A stretch of DNA of 64,000 bases from Ferrovibrio sp046297595 (GCF_046297595.1 NZ_JBKBHT010000006.1:1-64000); one strand, 5' to 3'; positions 47,316 through 56,273 are shown, numbered from the stretch's first letter. Notes: generated by a model from the sequence alone, not told the origin. Numbers and translations are program-made.

Positions 47316-47789
47316 TTACTTTAGCTGGCCAATAATATTCAGAAGCAGGACCTGCGTCACCAGCCCTTTTCCCATCACCTGCTCGGTCGGACCGCGCAGA
47401 CGGTCGCGAACCACATACAGATCCTTGGCCGTGAAGCGGGCCGGTACCTCGATGGGGTCGCCTTTCAGCAGTTCGCGGATATAGGCATCGCGCAGCAGAT
47501 GCATCTTTTCATTCACCTGCGGCACGTTATCGGGCGGTACTTCCAGGTGCAGGATGACGATTATTTCCCGGGAGGGCTGACCCTCCGGCTTCACATAAAC
47601 GCTGAACGGTTCAAGCGGGATGAAGGCCGGCCGCTTGGGAACCGGCGGTGGCGGCGGATCATTCGGATCGATGGCCTCTTCCTCGGTCTGGTTCTTCGGC
47701 GCGATCACCAGCAGATACACAGCCACGCCGCCACCGGCGAGGGTGAGCAGCACCACCAGAGCCAAGATGATCAATCCGATTTTACGCAT
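47316..47789 (-). CDS. fliL: FliL family flagellar basal-body protein
   Basis: A 157-residue protein with one N-terminal membrane helix (IGLIILALVVLLTLAGGGVAV, about residues 4-27), a Pro-rich linker (DPNDPPPPPVPKRP) and a periplasmic domain (FIPLEPFSVYVKPEG, ILHLEVPPDN, MHLLRDAYIRELLKGDP, VMGKGLVTQVLLLNIIGQLK). These match FliL, which supports torque generation at the stator. It sits alone after thiL with no other flagellar genes in the window, so either the flagellar cluster is dispersed or this is a FliL-like paralogue. Confidence 0.78.
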   Translation of the reverse strand: MRKIGLIILALVVLLTLAGGGVAVYLLVIAPKNQTEEEAIDPNDPPPPPVPKRPAFIPLEPFSVYVKPEGQPSREIIVILHLEVPPDNVPQVNEKMHLLRDAYIRELLKGDPIEVPARFTAKDLYVVRDRLRGPTEQVMGKGLVTQVLLLNIIGQLK

Positions 47790-47813
47790 GCCTGCGCATC
47801 CCGCCTTTCACTG

Positions 47814-48815
47814 CTATTCTAGCGTGCCGCCAAAATGTTGGAAGCCGCCCCGCGCCAGATCCAGCGGCTGCCCGCCGGCACCGCTCACCGAAACTCCGCT
47901 GCCGGCCTCAAGGCTGCCGATACGATGCACGGCCAGACCGACACGACGCGACAAAGCCGCGATGTCCTGCTCGGCCTGGGGCGGTGCCGTGAACAGCAGT
48001 TCGTAATCGTCGCCGCCGGTCAGCACGATCGGCAGCAGGCTTTTGTCCTCCGCGACGGCCTGACGCGTCGCCAGCGACAACGGCACCGCATCTGCATGTA
48101 TCACCGCGCGCAATCCAGAGGCCGACGCAATATGGCCAGCATCCTGCACAAGACCATCCGAGACATCCATCGCGGCATGCGCCAGGCCCCGCAGCTCCTG
48201 ACCGAAAGCAAGGCGCGGGGTCGGCAGGTGAAGCCGGGAATCGAAGAACATCATCGCAGCCGACGAGAACAGGCGATGGTTGAGTTTCGTTTCGAGGCCA
48301 AGGGCGGCATCGCCGATGCTACCCGTCACATACAGATCGTCGCCGGTCTGGGCCTGGTCGCGTCGCAGCATCGTGCCGGCCGGAACGGCGCCGAATGCCG
48401 TGACATTCAGCATCAGGCGGTCCGGGCTGCGCACCGTGTCGCCGCCATACAGGGCAATGCCAAAAGCTTTCTGATCCTGTGCCAGTCCGGCGCAGAAGGC
48501 GCCCAGCCATTCGTCGCTGGCCAGGGATTCCGGCAGGGCGATGGCAAGCTGGTATCCGATTGGCCGGGCACCTTTGGCGGCAAGATCGGACAGGTTGACC
48601 CTCAGCAGCTTGCGCGCGATCCGTGCGGCGCCATCCTTGAGCAGGAAGTGAACCCCCTCCACCATGGCATCCGTGGTGACGACCAGGTCCTCGCCAGGCG
48701 GCAGAGCGATTGCGGCGGCATCGTCACGCAAACCGAAAGCCCCCGGGGCATCGGCCGCCAGAGGCGCGAAATAACGCGCGATCATTTCGAATTCGCCGAG
48801 GCGTTGCCCGGCCAT
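47814..48815 (-). CDS. thiL: thiamine-monophosphate kinase
   Basis: ATP-dependent phosphorylation of thiamine monophosphate to the diphosphate. The 333-residue protein contains GLRDDAAAIALPPGEDLVVTTDAMVEGVHF (acidic metal-binding motif), YGGDTVRSPDRL, VTGSIGDAALGL, MDVSDGLVQDAGHIA and LTGGDDYELLFT. ATG 48815 (MAGQRLGEFEMIARYF) is chosen, 8 bases after nusB ends; ATG 48785 is a shorter alternative. The nusB-thiL order is usual. Confidence 0.95.
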   Translation of the reverse strand: MAGQRLGEFEMIARYFAPLAADAPGAFGLRDDAAAIALPPGEDLVVTTDAMVEGVHFLLKDGAARIARKLLRVNLSDLAAKGARPIGYQLAIALPESLASDEWLGAFCAGLAQDQKAFGIALYGGDTVRSPDRLMLNVTAFGAVPAGTMLRRDQAQTGDDLYVTGSIGDAALGLETKLNHRLFSSAAMMFFDSRLHLPTPRLAFGQELRGLAHAAMDVSDGLVQDAGHIASASGLRAVIHADAVPLSLATRQAVAEDKSLLPIVLTGGDDYELLFTAPPQAEQDIAALSRRVGLAVHRIGSLEAGSGVSVSGAGGQPLDLARGGFQHFGGTLE

Positions 48816-48822
48816 GGGGAGA

Positions 48823-49317
48823 TCAGGCTGCGAATTCGCCGGGGCGCAGTTTGCGCGCCACGGCATCTATCACGCCATTGGCCAGCTTGATTTCGCGCGG
48901 GCCAAAAAAAGCGCGCACGATACCAAGATATTCGTCGATCACAGTGGCCGCTGGAACATCGATACGGGCGATGGTTTCATAAGTCGCGCAACGCAGCGCA
49001 TAGCGCAGGATCGCTTCCATGCGGTCGAGCGCATCAGAACGCGGCATGGCTTCCTTGATGATCCGGTCGATTTCGTCCTGGCGCTTGGACACGCCACGCA
49101 CGATTTCGGAGAACCAGTCGGCATCCGCCTCGCGCATCTGCACGCCTTCGATCTCTTCGTTCTGGCGGTTGGCGCGAAAGTCGGCGATCACGGCCTCGGC
49201 AACACCGCCGCCGAATTCGATCTCGTACAGGGCCTGCACCGCGAACAGACGGGCGACCGACCGGCGGCCTGCTGGTCGATCGTTGCGAAATCCGCGGCGC
49301 TGCCCTCCTTCACTCAT
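48823..49317 (-). CDS. nusB: transcription antitermination factor NusB
   Basis: RNA-binding factor for rRNA antitermination. The 164-residue, mostly helical protein has ARLFAVQALYEIEFGG, IEGVQMREADADWFSEIV, EAILRYALRCATYETIARI and VIDEYLGIVRAFFGPREIKLANGVIDAVARKLRP, typical of NusB. ATG 49317 (MSEGGQRRGF) overlaps the ribH stop (ATGA), a common ribH-nusB arrangement, so I prefer it to the more upstream ATG 49356. Confidence 0.94.
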   Translation of the reverse strand: MSEGGQRRGFRNDRPAGRRSVARLFAVQALYEIEFGGGVAEAVIADFRANRQNEEIEGVQMREADADWFSEIVRGVSKRQDEIDRIIKEAMPRSDALDRMEAILRYALRCATYETIARIDVPAATVIDEYLGIVRAFFGPREIKLANGVIDAVARKLRPGEFAA

Positions 49318-49856
49318 ATCGAGAAGAGCTGCTTCAGCCCGATCATGGCGACGCATGCCAGCGCCGCCTGACCGCCCTTGTCCTGACGATCCTTGCGGGC
49401 GCGATCCCAGGCCTGCTCCTCGTTCTCAACGGTGATAATACCGTTGCCGATGCATAGCTGATGGTCGATAGCGAGTTGCTGCAGGCCACGGGCGCTTTCG
49501 TTCACCACCACATCGAAATGGGCCGTCTCGCCGCGGATAACGCAGCCCAGCGCCACGAAGCCGTCATAGGCCTTGTCGCCCTTGCGGTTCATCGCGAAGC
49601 GGATCGCTGCCGGCAGCTCAAGCGCGCCGGGCACGTCGATGCGGTCATAGTCGAAATCCGAAGCCTCGATCACCGCCTTGGCACCTTCGAAGAGCGCATC
49701 GGCGATATCCTCGTAGAACCGGGCCTCCACGATCAGTACCCGCGGCTTGCGGATATCGATGGCGAGATTTCCTTTGACCTGGCTTTTGCTGGTCGAAAAC
49801 TTCTGCATCTTGGCCGGCTTCTTCTTCGCGGCCGGCTTGCTCTTGCGCGCCACCAT
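49314..49856 (-). CDS. ribH: 6,7-dimethyl-8-ribityllumazine synthase
   Basis: Penultimate step of riboflavin synthesis; condenses the butanone phosphate with the pyrimidine. The 180-residue protein has RVLIVEARFYEDIADALFEGA, VPGALELPAAIRFAM, FVALGCVIRGETAHFDVVVNES and ALACVAMIGLKQLF. It has a Lys-rich N-terminal extension of about 35 residues (KKKPAK). It follows ribBX by 4 bases and overlaps nusB. Confidence 0.95.
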   Translation of the reverse strand: MVARKSKPAAKKKPAKMQKFSTSKSQVKGNLAIDIRKPRVLIVEARFYEDIADALFEGAKAVIEASDFDYDRIDVPGALELPAAIRFAMNRKGDKAYDGFVALGCVIRGETAHFDVVVNESARGLQQLAIDHQLCIGNGIITVENEEQAWDRARKDRQDKGGQAALACVAMIGLKQLFSI

Positions 49857-49860
49857 GCTC

Positions 49861-50982
49861 TCAGACCTCCCTGCGAACCTTGATGGGCCGGGTTTCGACC
49901 ACAGTCAGGCCATAGCCTTCCAGGCCGACGATTGTGCGTTCCACGTTGGACAAGACGATCATGTCCTTAACCCCCAGATCGATCAGGATCTGCGCCCCGA
50001 TGCCATAATCCCGGAGTTGGGCAGACTTTTCAACTGGTTCGCCGATTTTCTGGCGCACCTTGTCGGACAGGGCGGTGGCCCGGGGTTCGCGGATCAGGAC
50101 CACGATGCCCCGTCCCTCCTCCCCGATCATCTGCATGGCCCCGTGCAGGACCCCGGACCGGGCGCCATGGTCGCCGAGCACGTCTTCCAGCACATTCATG
50201 GCGTGCATCCGCACCATGACCGGCCGGCCATCGGCCACGTCACCCTTAACCAGGGCAATATGCTCGGCATACTCAACCCGGTTGCGGTAGACCAGCATCC
50301 TGAATTTCCCGCCCCAGACGCTGTCGATCTCGCCTTCCACCATGCGCTGGATCAGGTTGTCGTTCCTGCGGCGATAGGCGATCAGGTCGGCAATGGTGCC
50401 GATCTTCAGGTTGTGCAACTGGGCGAACGAAATCAGGTCGGGCAGCCGGGCCATGGTGCCGTCGTCATTCATGATCTCGCAGATCACGCCGGACGGGTTC
50501 AGGCCGGCCAGGCGGGCGATATCGACCCCCGCCTCGGTATGGCCGGCGCGCACCAGCGTACCGCCATCGCGAGCCATCAGCGGGAAGATATGGCCCGGCA
50601 CGGCGATGTCCTGCGGGCCCTTGGCCGGGTCGATAGCGACGGCGACGGTCTGCGCCCGGTCGGCAGCGGATATGCCGGTGGTGACGCCTTCACGGGCCTC
50701 GATCGAGACGGTGAAGGCCGTCTGATGGCGCGAGGCATTGTTCTGCGCCATCAAGGGCAGGCCAAGCTGCTCGATGCGCTGGCGGGTCAGGGTCAGGCAG
50801 ATCAGGCCGCGGCCGTATTTCGCCATGAAATTGATCGCCGCGGCATCGGCCATTTCCGCGGGAATGTAGAGATCGCCTTCGTTCTCGCGGTCTTCCTCGT
50901 CGACCAGGATCACCATGCGCCCTCGCCTCGCCTCTTCGATGATCTCTTCCGTCGAAGCGATATACCGCTTGATATCGTCCAT
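49861..50982 (-). CDS. ribB: 3,4-dihydroxy-2-butanone-4-phosphate synthase with a GCH II-like domain lacking zinc ligands (RibBX type)
   Basis: The N-terminal domain (residues 1-205) is a complete DHBP synthase: DEEDRENEGDLYI, GRGLICLTL, TGISAADRAQT, DGGTLVRAGHTEAGVD and GVICEIMNDDGTMARL. The C-terminal part looks like GTP cyclohydrolase II, but the zinc region reads NVLEDVLGDHGARSG (about 263-277), with none of the three Cys of CxxGDxFGSxxCDC, and REPRATAL replaces the catalytic RQEGRG block. So it cannot open GTP; this is the RibBX form, and a separate ribA must exist. ATG 50982 is 5 bases past ribE; ATG 51006 would overlap ribE by 19. Confidence 0.88.
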   Translation of the reverse strand: MDDIKRYIASTEEIIEEARRGRMVILVDEEDRENEGDLYIPAEMADAAAINFMAKYGRGLICLTLTRQRIEQLGLPLMAQNNASRHQTAFTVSIEAREGVTTGISAADRAQTVAVAIDPAKGPQDIAVPGHIFPLMARDGGTLVRAGHTEAGVDIARLAGLNPSGVICEIMNDDGTMARLPDLISFAQLHNLKIGTIADLIAYRRRNDNLIQRMVEGEIDSVWGGKFRMLVYRNRVEYAEHIALVKGDVADGRPVMVRMHAMNVLEDVLGDHGARSGVLHGAMQMIGEEGRGIVVLIREPRATALSDKVRQKIGEPVEKSAQLRDYGIGAQILIDLGVKDMIVLSNVERTIVGLEGYGLTVVETRPIKVRREV

Positions 50983-50987
50983 GCTGT

Positions 50988-51584
50988 TCACGCCGGCTTG
51001 TTCCATTGCTGCAGGCGGGCGACGTAGCGCGCCAGCGTATCGATTTCCAGATTGACCCTGTCGCCAGTCTTGAGATTACCGAGCGTCGTCACCTGCTGAG
51101 TGTGCGGTATGAGGTTGACGCCGAAGCTCGCGCCGTCAACGCTGTTCACCGTTAGCGAAACGCCATCCACCGTGATCGAGCCCTTCTCGGCGATGAAAGC
51201 CGCAAGGGCATCGGGTGCCCTGATTTCGATCCGCAGGGAATCGCCCTCAGGTTTGGCCATCGTCACGTCGCCGACACCGTCGACATGGCCCGAAACGATA
51301 TGGCCGCCCAGCTCATCGCCGACCCGCAGGCTGCGCTCCAGGTTGATGCGGCTGCCTTCGCGCCAGTTCCCCAGGCCTGTGCGTGACAGGGTTTCGGCCG
51401 AGACATCGACCGTGAACCAATCCTCGCCTTTCTGCACCACAGTGAGACAGACGCCGGAACAGGCGATGGATGCGCCGATGGCGATGCTGGCCGTATCGTA
51501 GGTCGTACGGATGCGGAAACGGGTATCGCCGCGCGCCTCGCGTGCGGTGACGGTGCCGATGTCGGTGACGATGCCGGTGAACAT
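50988..51584 (-). CDS. ribE: riboflavin synthase alpha subunit
   Basis: Last step of riboflavin synthesis, dismutation of two lumazines. The 198-residue protein begins with MFTGIVTDIGTV and has two similar beta-barrel halves: SIACSGVCLTVV with NLERSLRVGDELGGHIVSGHVDGVGDV, then ITVDGVSLTVNSV with GVNLIPHTQQVTTLGNL. All are standard. It lies between ribD and ribBX in the same direction. Confidence 0.96.
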   Translation of the reverse strand: MFTGIVTDIGTVTAREARGDTRFRIRTTYDTASIAIGASIACSGVCLTVVQKGEDWFTVDVSAETLSRTGLGNWREGSRINLERSLRVGDELGGHIVSGHVDGVGDVTMAKPEGDSLRIEIRAPDALAAFIAEKGSITVDGVSLTVNSVDGASFGVNLIPHTQQVTTLGNLKTGDRVNLEIDTLARYVARLQQWNKPA

Positions 51585-51593
51585 GGGTTTGTT

Positions 51594-52712
51594 TTAGAGG
51601 GGACGGACGAAGGTTTCCAGCAGGTCGTCGCCCAGAATATCGGCCCTGACCCGCCGCCAGCGGGGGGCTTCCGCTACGGTATCGATGCCGAAACCGGCTA
51701 TGGCCGGCAGGCCATCGCCGCCGATCACGCTGGGAGAGCGGAACCAGATCATCCGGTCGACCAGGTCGGTCCGGATCAGGCTGGCGGCCAGCTTGCCCCC
51801 GCCCTCCACCAGGACCCGGGTCAGCCCCCGCTCCGACAAGGCGGCAAAAGCCTGGACCAGGTCGGGGAAACCGGCAGCATCCGGCTCCACTTCGATCACC
51901 TCGACACCACAATCGCGGAAGGCATCGCGTCGCGTGGAATCGACATCGTTCCGCGTGATCAGCCAGGTGGGCGTCTCCCGGGCGGTGGCCACCACCTTGG
52001 CGGTCAGGCTCAGGCGCAACCGGCCGTCCAGCACGATGCGCACCGGCGGCCGCGTGGGCAGGCCAGGCAAACGGCAGGTCAGTTCCGGATCATCCTGCAG
52101 GGCGGTGTTGCTGCCCACCATGATCGCGTCATGCTGGGCGCGCAGCAGATGGGTGCGGCGCCGCGATTGCGGATTGGTGATCCATTTGCTGTCGCCCGTA
52201 TGGGCACCGATGCGGCCGTCGAGGCTGACCGCCAGTTTCAGGCTAACCAGCGGACGGCTTCGTTCGCGGCCAAGCAGGAAACCAGCATTCAGGTCGGCGC
52301 CCGCATTGGCCAGGCAACCCTCGCTCACGACAATGCCGGCCTCGCGCAACATGGCCAGACCCTTGCCGGCCACACGGGCGTCCGGGTCTTCCAGCGCCAC
52401 GACGCAACGGCCGATACCGGCCTCGATCAGTGCTTCCGCGCAGGGCGGCGTGCGGCCATGATGGCTGCAGGGTTCCAGCGTCACGTAGGCCGTGGCGCCG
52501 CGTGCGGCTTCGCCCGCCTGCTGCAAGGCCTCGGTTTCCGCATGGGGACGGCCGCCGACTTTGGTCCAGCCGCGACCGACAATGCGGCCGTCGCGCACGA
52601 TCACGCAGCCGACAGCTGGATTGGGCCAGGTATTGCCCAGCCCGCGCGCGGCCAGCCCGAGCGCGATGCGCATGTAGCGCTCGTCCCGGGCGGCCACGGC
52701 CTTGTCAGTCAT
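51594..52712 (-). CDS. ribD: bifunctional diaminohydroxyphosphoribosylaminopyrimidine deaminase/reductase
   Basis: Two-domain enzyme of riboflavin synthesis. The deaminase half (about residues 10-150) has HAETEAL and PCSHHGRTPPCAEALI as its zinc site; the reductase half starts near SLKLAVSLDGRIG with SKWITNPQSRRRTHLLRAQHDAIMVG and ends with VLVEGGGKLAASLI. The 372-residue product starts at ATG 52712, overlapping nrdR by 8 bases; the frame is open further but that would bury nrdR. Confidence 0.95.
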   Translation of the reverse strand: MTDKAVAARDERYMRIALGLAARGLGNTWPNPAVGCVIVRDGRIVGRGWTKVGGRPHAETEALQQAGEAARGATAYVTLEPCSHHGRTPPCAEALIEAGIGRCVVALEDPDARVAGKGLAMLREAGIVVSEGCLANAGADLNAGFLLGRERSRPLVSLKLAVSLDGRIGAHTGDSKWITNPQSRRRTHLLRAQHDAIMVGSNTALQDDPELTCRLPGLPTRPPVRIVLDGRLRLSLTAKVVATARETPTWLITRNDVDSTRRDAFRDCGVEVIEVEPDAAGFPDLVQAFAALSERGLTRVLVEGGGKLAASLIRTDLVDRMIWFRSPSVIGGDGLPAIAGFGIDTVAEAPRWRRVRADILGDDLLETFVRPL

Positions 52713-53172
52713 CGTCGCTGCCAGCTCCGCTGAGCGAGCCGATGAATTCCTCGAAATCCTTGGCCTCGCGGAAATTGCGATAGACAGAGGCGAAGCGGAC
52801 GTAAGCCACCTTGTCGAGGGCGGCCAGGCCATCCATCACCAATTCGCCGATGGCATCCGACTTGATCTCGCTCTCGCCCGAACTTTCCAGACGGCGCACG
52901 ATGCCGTTGATCAGGCGTTCGATGCGATCCGGATCGATCGGACGCTTGCGCGTGGCGATCATGATCGAACGGGCCAGCTTGTCGCGATCAAACGGCACTT
53001 TCAGGCCGTTCTTCTTGATCACGGTCAGCTCGCGCAGCTGGATGCGCTCGAACGTCGTGAAACGCGCGCCGCAATTGGGGCAAAAGCGCCGACGGCGGAT
53101 CGCCGAGTTATCCTCGGTCGGCCGTGAATCCTTCACCTGGGTGTCGTCATTGCCGCAGAACGGACAACGCAT
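52705..53172 (-). CDS. nrdR: transcriptional repressor NrdR
   Basis: Nucleotide-sensing repressor of ribonucleotide reductase genes. The 155-residue protein has an N-terminal zinc ribbon (CPFCGNDDTQVKDSR and FCPNCGARFTTFE) and an ATP-cone (VIKKNGLKVPFDRDKLARSI). It is placed between glyA and ribD, as in many alphaproteobacteria. No ribonucleotide reductase gene is in the window. Confidence 0.97.
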   Translation of the reverse strand: MRCPFCGNDDTQVKDSRPTEDNSAIRRRRFCPNCGARFTTFERIQLRELTVIKKNGLKVPFDRDKLARSIMIATRKRPIDPDRIERLINGIVRRLESSGESEIKSDAIGELVMDGLAALDKVAYVRFASVYRNFREAKDFEEFIGSLSGAGSDDD

Positions 53173-53203
53173 TGTTCAGCTTCCCCCGCCTTGAATGGTG
53201 CCG

Positions 53204-54511
53204 TCAGGCTTTCGGATAGATCGGAAAGCGGGCGCACAGAGCCATCACTTTCTCGGCTACCGCCCGCTCGACATCGGAATTATCGTTGCTCTTCTTCACT
53301 AGGCCATCCAGCACATCGGCGATCAGGCCGCCGATCTGGCGGAACTCGGCAACGCCGAAGCCGCGCGTGGTGCCAGCCGGGCTGCCGAGGCGCACGCCGG
53401 ACGTGATGGTCGGCTTCTCGGTGTCGAACGGAACGCCGTTCTTGTTGGTGGTGATGCGGGCACGCTCCAGGCTCTCGACGCAGACATTGCCCTTCAGGCC
53501 CTTGGAGCGCAGATCCACCAGCATCAGGTGATTGTCGGTGCCGCCGGAAACGAGATCGTAGCCGCGCTCCTGCAACGCACCAGCCATGGCCTTCGCATTG
53601 TCGACAACAGCCTGCGCATAGGTGCGGAATTCCGGCGACAGCGCCTCGCCGAAGGCCACGGCCTTGGCCGCGATCACATGCATCAGCGGGCCGCCCTGCA
53701 GGCCGGGGAACACCGCCGAATTGATCTTCTTGGCCAGGGCCTCGTCATTGGTCAGCACCATGCCGCCGCGCGGACCGCGCAGGGTCTTGTGCGTCGTGGT
53801 CGTCGCCACATGGGCATGCGGGAACGGGCTAGGATGCGCGCCGCCCGCCACCAGGCCGGCGAAATGCGCCATGTCGACCATGAACACAGCACCGATGCTG
53901 TCGGCGATTTCACGGAAGCGCGCGAAGTCCCAGAAACGCGGATAGGCCGAACCGCCGGCGATGATCAGCTTCGGCTTGTGCTGTTCGGCCAGCTTGGCCA
54001 CCTGGTCCATGTCGATGCGCTGGTCGTCCTGCCGCACCGTATAGCTGACGACGTTGAACCACTTGCCCGACTGGTTGGCGGCGGCGCCATGGGTCAGGTG
54101 ACCGCCGGCGGCCAGGTCGAGGCCCATGAAGGTATCGCCCGGCTTCAGCACCGCCATGAACACGGCCTGGTTGGCCTGCGCGCCGGAATGCGGCTGCACA
54201 TTGGCAAAGCCGCAGCCGAAGATTTTCTTGGCGCGCTCGATGGCCAGGCTTTCGGCGATGTCGACGAATTCGCAGCCGTTGTAATAGCGCTTGCCCGGAT
54301 AGCCTTCGGCATATTTGTTGGTCATCACCGAGCCCTGCGCCTCCAGCACGGCGCGGCTGACGATGTTTTCCGAAGCGATCAGTTCAATCTGGTTCTGCTG
54401 CCGGTCCAATTCGGCAGTGATCGAGGCGAAAATCTCGGGGTCGGCCTGGGCGAGCGAACGCTCGAAAAAGCCTGCATGAGTGACGGTGGGCTTGGCGGCG
54501 GTGCTGGACAT
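53204..54511 (-). CDS. glyA: serine hydroxymethyltransferase
   Basis: PLP enzyme that interconverts serine and glycine and charges tetrahydrofolate with one carbon. The 435-residue protein has ELIASENIVSRAVLEAQGS, KYAEGYPGKRYYNGCEF, LDLAAGGHLTHG, VDMAHFAGLVAGG and THKTLRGPRGGMVL, where Lys in TTTHKTLRGPRGG is the PLP lysine. It follows rpiB and precedes nrdR and the rib genes. Confidence 0.97.
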   Translation of the reverse strand: MSSTAAKPTVTHAGFFERSLAQADPEIFASITAELDRQQNQIELIASENIVSRAVLEAQGSVMTNKYAEGYPGKRYYNGCEFVDIAESLAIERAKKIFGCGFANVQPHSGAQANQAVFMAVLKPGDTFMGLDLAAGGHLTHGAAANQSGKWFNVVSYTVRQDDQRIDMDQVAKLAEQHKPKLIIAGGSAYPRFWDFARFREIADSIGAVFMVDMAHFAGLVAGGAHPSPFPHAHVATTTTHKTLRGPRGGMVLTNDEALAKKINSAVFPGLQGGPLMHVIAAKAVAFGEALSPEFRTYAQAVVDNAKAMAGALQERGYDLVSGGTDNHLMLVDLRSKGLKGNVCVESLERARITTNKNGVPFDTEKPTITSGVRLGSPAGTTRGFGVAEFRQIGGLIADVLDGLVKKSNDNSDVERAVAEKVMALCARFPIYPKA

Positions 54512-54546
54512 CTGGGTACTCCGGCTCTGGGGTATTCTGGTTGTGA

Positions 54547-54990
54547 TCAGGCAGGCTGGCCGAGTTTCTCCACGCGGCGGGTATGGCGTCCGCCGGCGAA
54601 CGGGGTTTCGAGGAAAGCTTTCAGGCAGTCGCGCGCCGTCTCCACGCCGATCAGGCGGGCACCGAGCGCCAGCACATTGGCATCGTTATGCTCGCGGCAC
54701 AGACGTGCGCTGGTGCTGTCATGGCACAAAGCGGCCCGGCAGCCCGGCACGCGATTGGCGGCAATTGAGATGCCAATCCCGGTCCCGCAGACCACGACGC
54801 CCATCTGGGCCTGACCGTCGGCCACGGCCTGGGCCAGTTTGCGTCCGAAATCGGGGTAATCGACGCTGTCGGAAGAATTGGTGCCGAGGTCGAGGACCGG
54901 ATAGCCCTGGGCCTTAAGCTCATCCCGCAGCAGGTTTTTCAATTCAAAACCGGCATGATCGGCGGCAAGAGCGACCGTGGGCTTGGACAT
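54547..54990 (-). CDS. rpiB: ribose-5-phosphate isomerase B
   Basis: A 147-residue RpiB-type isomerase linking ribose 5-phosphate and ribulose 5-phosphate, the latter a substrate of RibB. VALAADHAGFELKNLLRDEL, VVCGTGIGISIAANRVPGCRAALC and HNDANVLALGARLIG are the family blocks; the Cys in VVCGTG is the catalytic base. It is the first gene of the rpiB-glyA-nrdR-rib group. Confidence 0.95.
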   Translation of the reverse strand: MSKPTVALAADHAGFELKNLLRDELKAQGYPVLDLGTNSSDSVDYPDFGRKLAQAVADGQAQMGVVVCGTGIGISIAANRVPGCRAALCHDSTSARLCREHNDANVLALGARLIGVETARDCLKAFLETPFAGGRHTRRVEKLGQPA

Positions 54991-55128
54991 CGGCGGAGCA
55001 CCTCGGGAAAAGACGCCGGACCCTACAATATCCGGTGGCAGGTGCCAACCCCAGCAACAAGGGAAATGACAACCGGGTGTTTACCTGCCCTTTCGGCCAA
55101 AAGAACATAACAGGCACGCTCTGGGCGG

Positions 55129-55155
55129 AAAAAAGCCCGGCACGGGCCGGGCTTT
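55129..55155 (-). terminator. Rho-independent terminator after the liv substrate-binding gene
   Basis: A 9-bp stem (AAAGCCCGG with CCGGGCTTT) and a 6-base loop; on the minus strand it ends in a T run of six, just past the stop of the substrate-binding protein gene. Confidence 0.88.
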
Positions 55156-55172
55156 CTCCTGATCGGATGGGA

Positions 55173-56273
55173 TCAGTTCACGTAGTCGTAGGAACCGTTC
55201 TTCCAGACATAGACCTTGTAGGCCGGCGACGTGGTGTCGCCCTTGGCGTCGAAGGAGATTTCGTTCAGCACGGTGCTGAACTTGTTGCTGCGCATCACCT
55301 TCTCGACATCGCCCGTCTTGAACGACTTCGCCTTGGTTGCAGCCTCGGCCCAGACCTGGATCGCGGCATAGGTATAGAGGGTGTAGCCCTCGGGGTCGTA
55401 GCCGCCGGCCTTGAACTTGTCGACGATCGGCTTGGCAACCGGGTTCTTGCGCGGATCGGCGTCGAAGGTCATCAGGGTGCCTTCACCGGCCGGGCCCGAG
55501 ATCGCCCAGAACTGCTTGTCGACCAGGGCGTCGCCGCCCATCAGCACGGCGTTCAGGCCCTGCTCCTTGGCCTGGCGCACGATCAGGCCACCTTCGGGGT
55601 GATAGCCACCCAGATAGATCAGGTCGATGCCGGCCTGCTTCATCTTCGACACCAGCGCCGAGTAATCCTTCTCGCCAGGGGTGATCGCCTCGTACATGGC
55701 TTCCTTCACGCCCTTCGAGTTCAGGCGCTTCTTGGTCTCGTCCGCCAGACCCTGACCGTAGGCGGTCTTGTCATGCAGGATGGCGACCTTCTTGCCCTTG
55801 TACTTGTCCATGATGTAGTCGCCGGCGACGATGCCCTGCTGGTCATCGCGGCCACAGACGCGGAAGGTGTTCTTGTAGCCGCGATCCGTGTATTTCGGAT
55901 TGGTCGAGGCCGGCGTGATCTGCAGGATGTTTTCTTCCTTGTAGACATCCGAGGCCGGGATCGACGAACCCGAGCAGAAATGGCCGATCACGGCCGCGAC
56001 CTTTTCCTGGGCCGCGCGATTGGCCACCGCCACCGCCTGCTTCGGATCGCACTGGTCATCGCCGATCACGAGCGTGATCTTCTGGCCGTTCACGCCGCCC
56101 TTGGCGTTCAGGTCGGCAACGGCCATCTCGGCACCGCGCTTCATCTGCTCGCCGAAGCTGGCGAGCTGGCCGGTGATCGGGCCATTCAGCGCGATCTTCA
56201 CCTGGGCCGAAGCAGCGCCGGCGAACAGGCCAACCGCAGCGACAACCGCCAAACCAGTCATAAGTCTACGCAT
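55173..56273 (-). CDS. livJ: branched-chain amino acid ABC transporter substrate-binding protein
   Basis: Periplasmic binding protein (366 residues, type I fold) that delivers branched-chain amino acids to LivHMGF. The signal peptide is MTGLAVVAAVGLFAGAASA; the mature part begins QVKIALNGPITGQLASFGEQ and has GVNGQKITLVIGDDQCDPKQ, GHFCSGSSIPASDVYKE, DPEGYTLYTYAAIQVWAEAA. ATG 56273 has a GGGAGAGGA ribosome site; the frame continues upstream but without one. It is after the DUF6867-like gene, the last of the operon. Confidence 0.94.
   Translation of the reverse strand: MRRLMTGLAVVAAVGLFAGAASAQVKIALNGPITGQLASFGEQMKRGAEMAVADLNAKGGVNGQKITLVIGDDQCDPKQAVAVANRAAQEKVAAVIGHFCSGSSIPASDVYKEENILQITPASTNPKYTDRGYKNTFRVCGRDDQQGIVAGDYIMDKYKGKKVAILHDKTAYGQGLADETKKRLNSKGVKEAMYEAITPGEKDYSALVSKMKQAGIDLIYLGGYHPEGGLIVRQAKEQGLNAVLMGGDALVDKQFWAISGPAGEGTLMTFDADPRKNPVAKPIVDKFKAGGYDPEGYTLYTYAAIQVWAEAATKAKSFKTGDVEKVMRSNKFSTVLNEISFDAKGDTTSPAYKVYVWKNGSYDYVN

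Noticed and set aside
49747..51027. Long open frame opposite ribBX
   Set aside because: Antisense shadow of a gene with clear motifs.
53528..54814. Long open frame opposite glyA and rpiB
   Set aside because: Antisense shadow; no ribosome site or domain.
54991..55172. FMN riboswitch for the riboflavin genes
   Set aside because: The space upstream of rpiB, the start of the run, shows no FMN-element sequence, and no other gap in the run is long enough.
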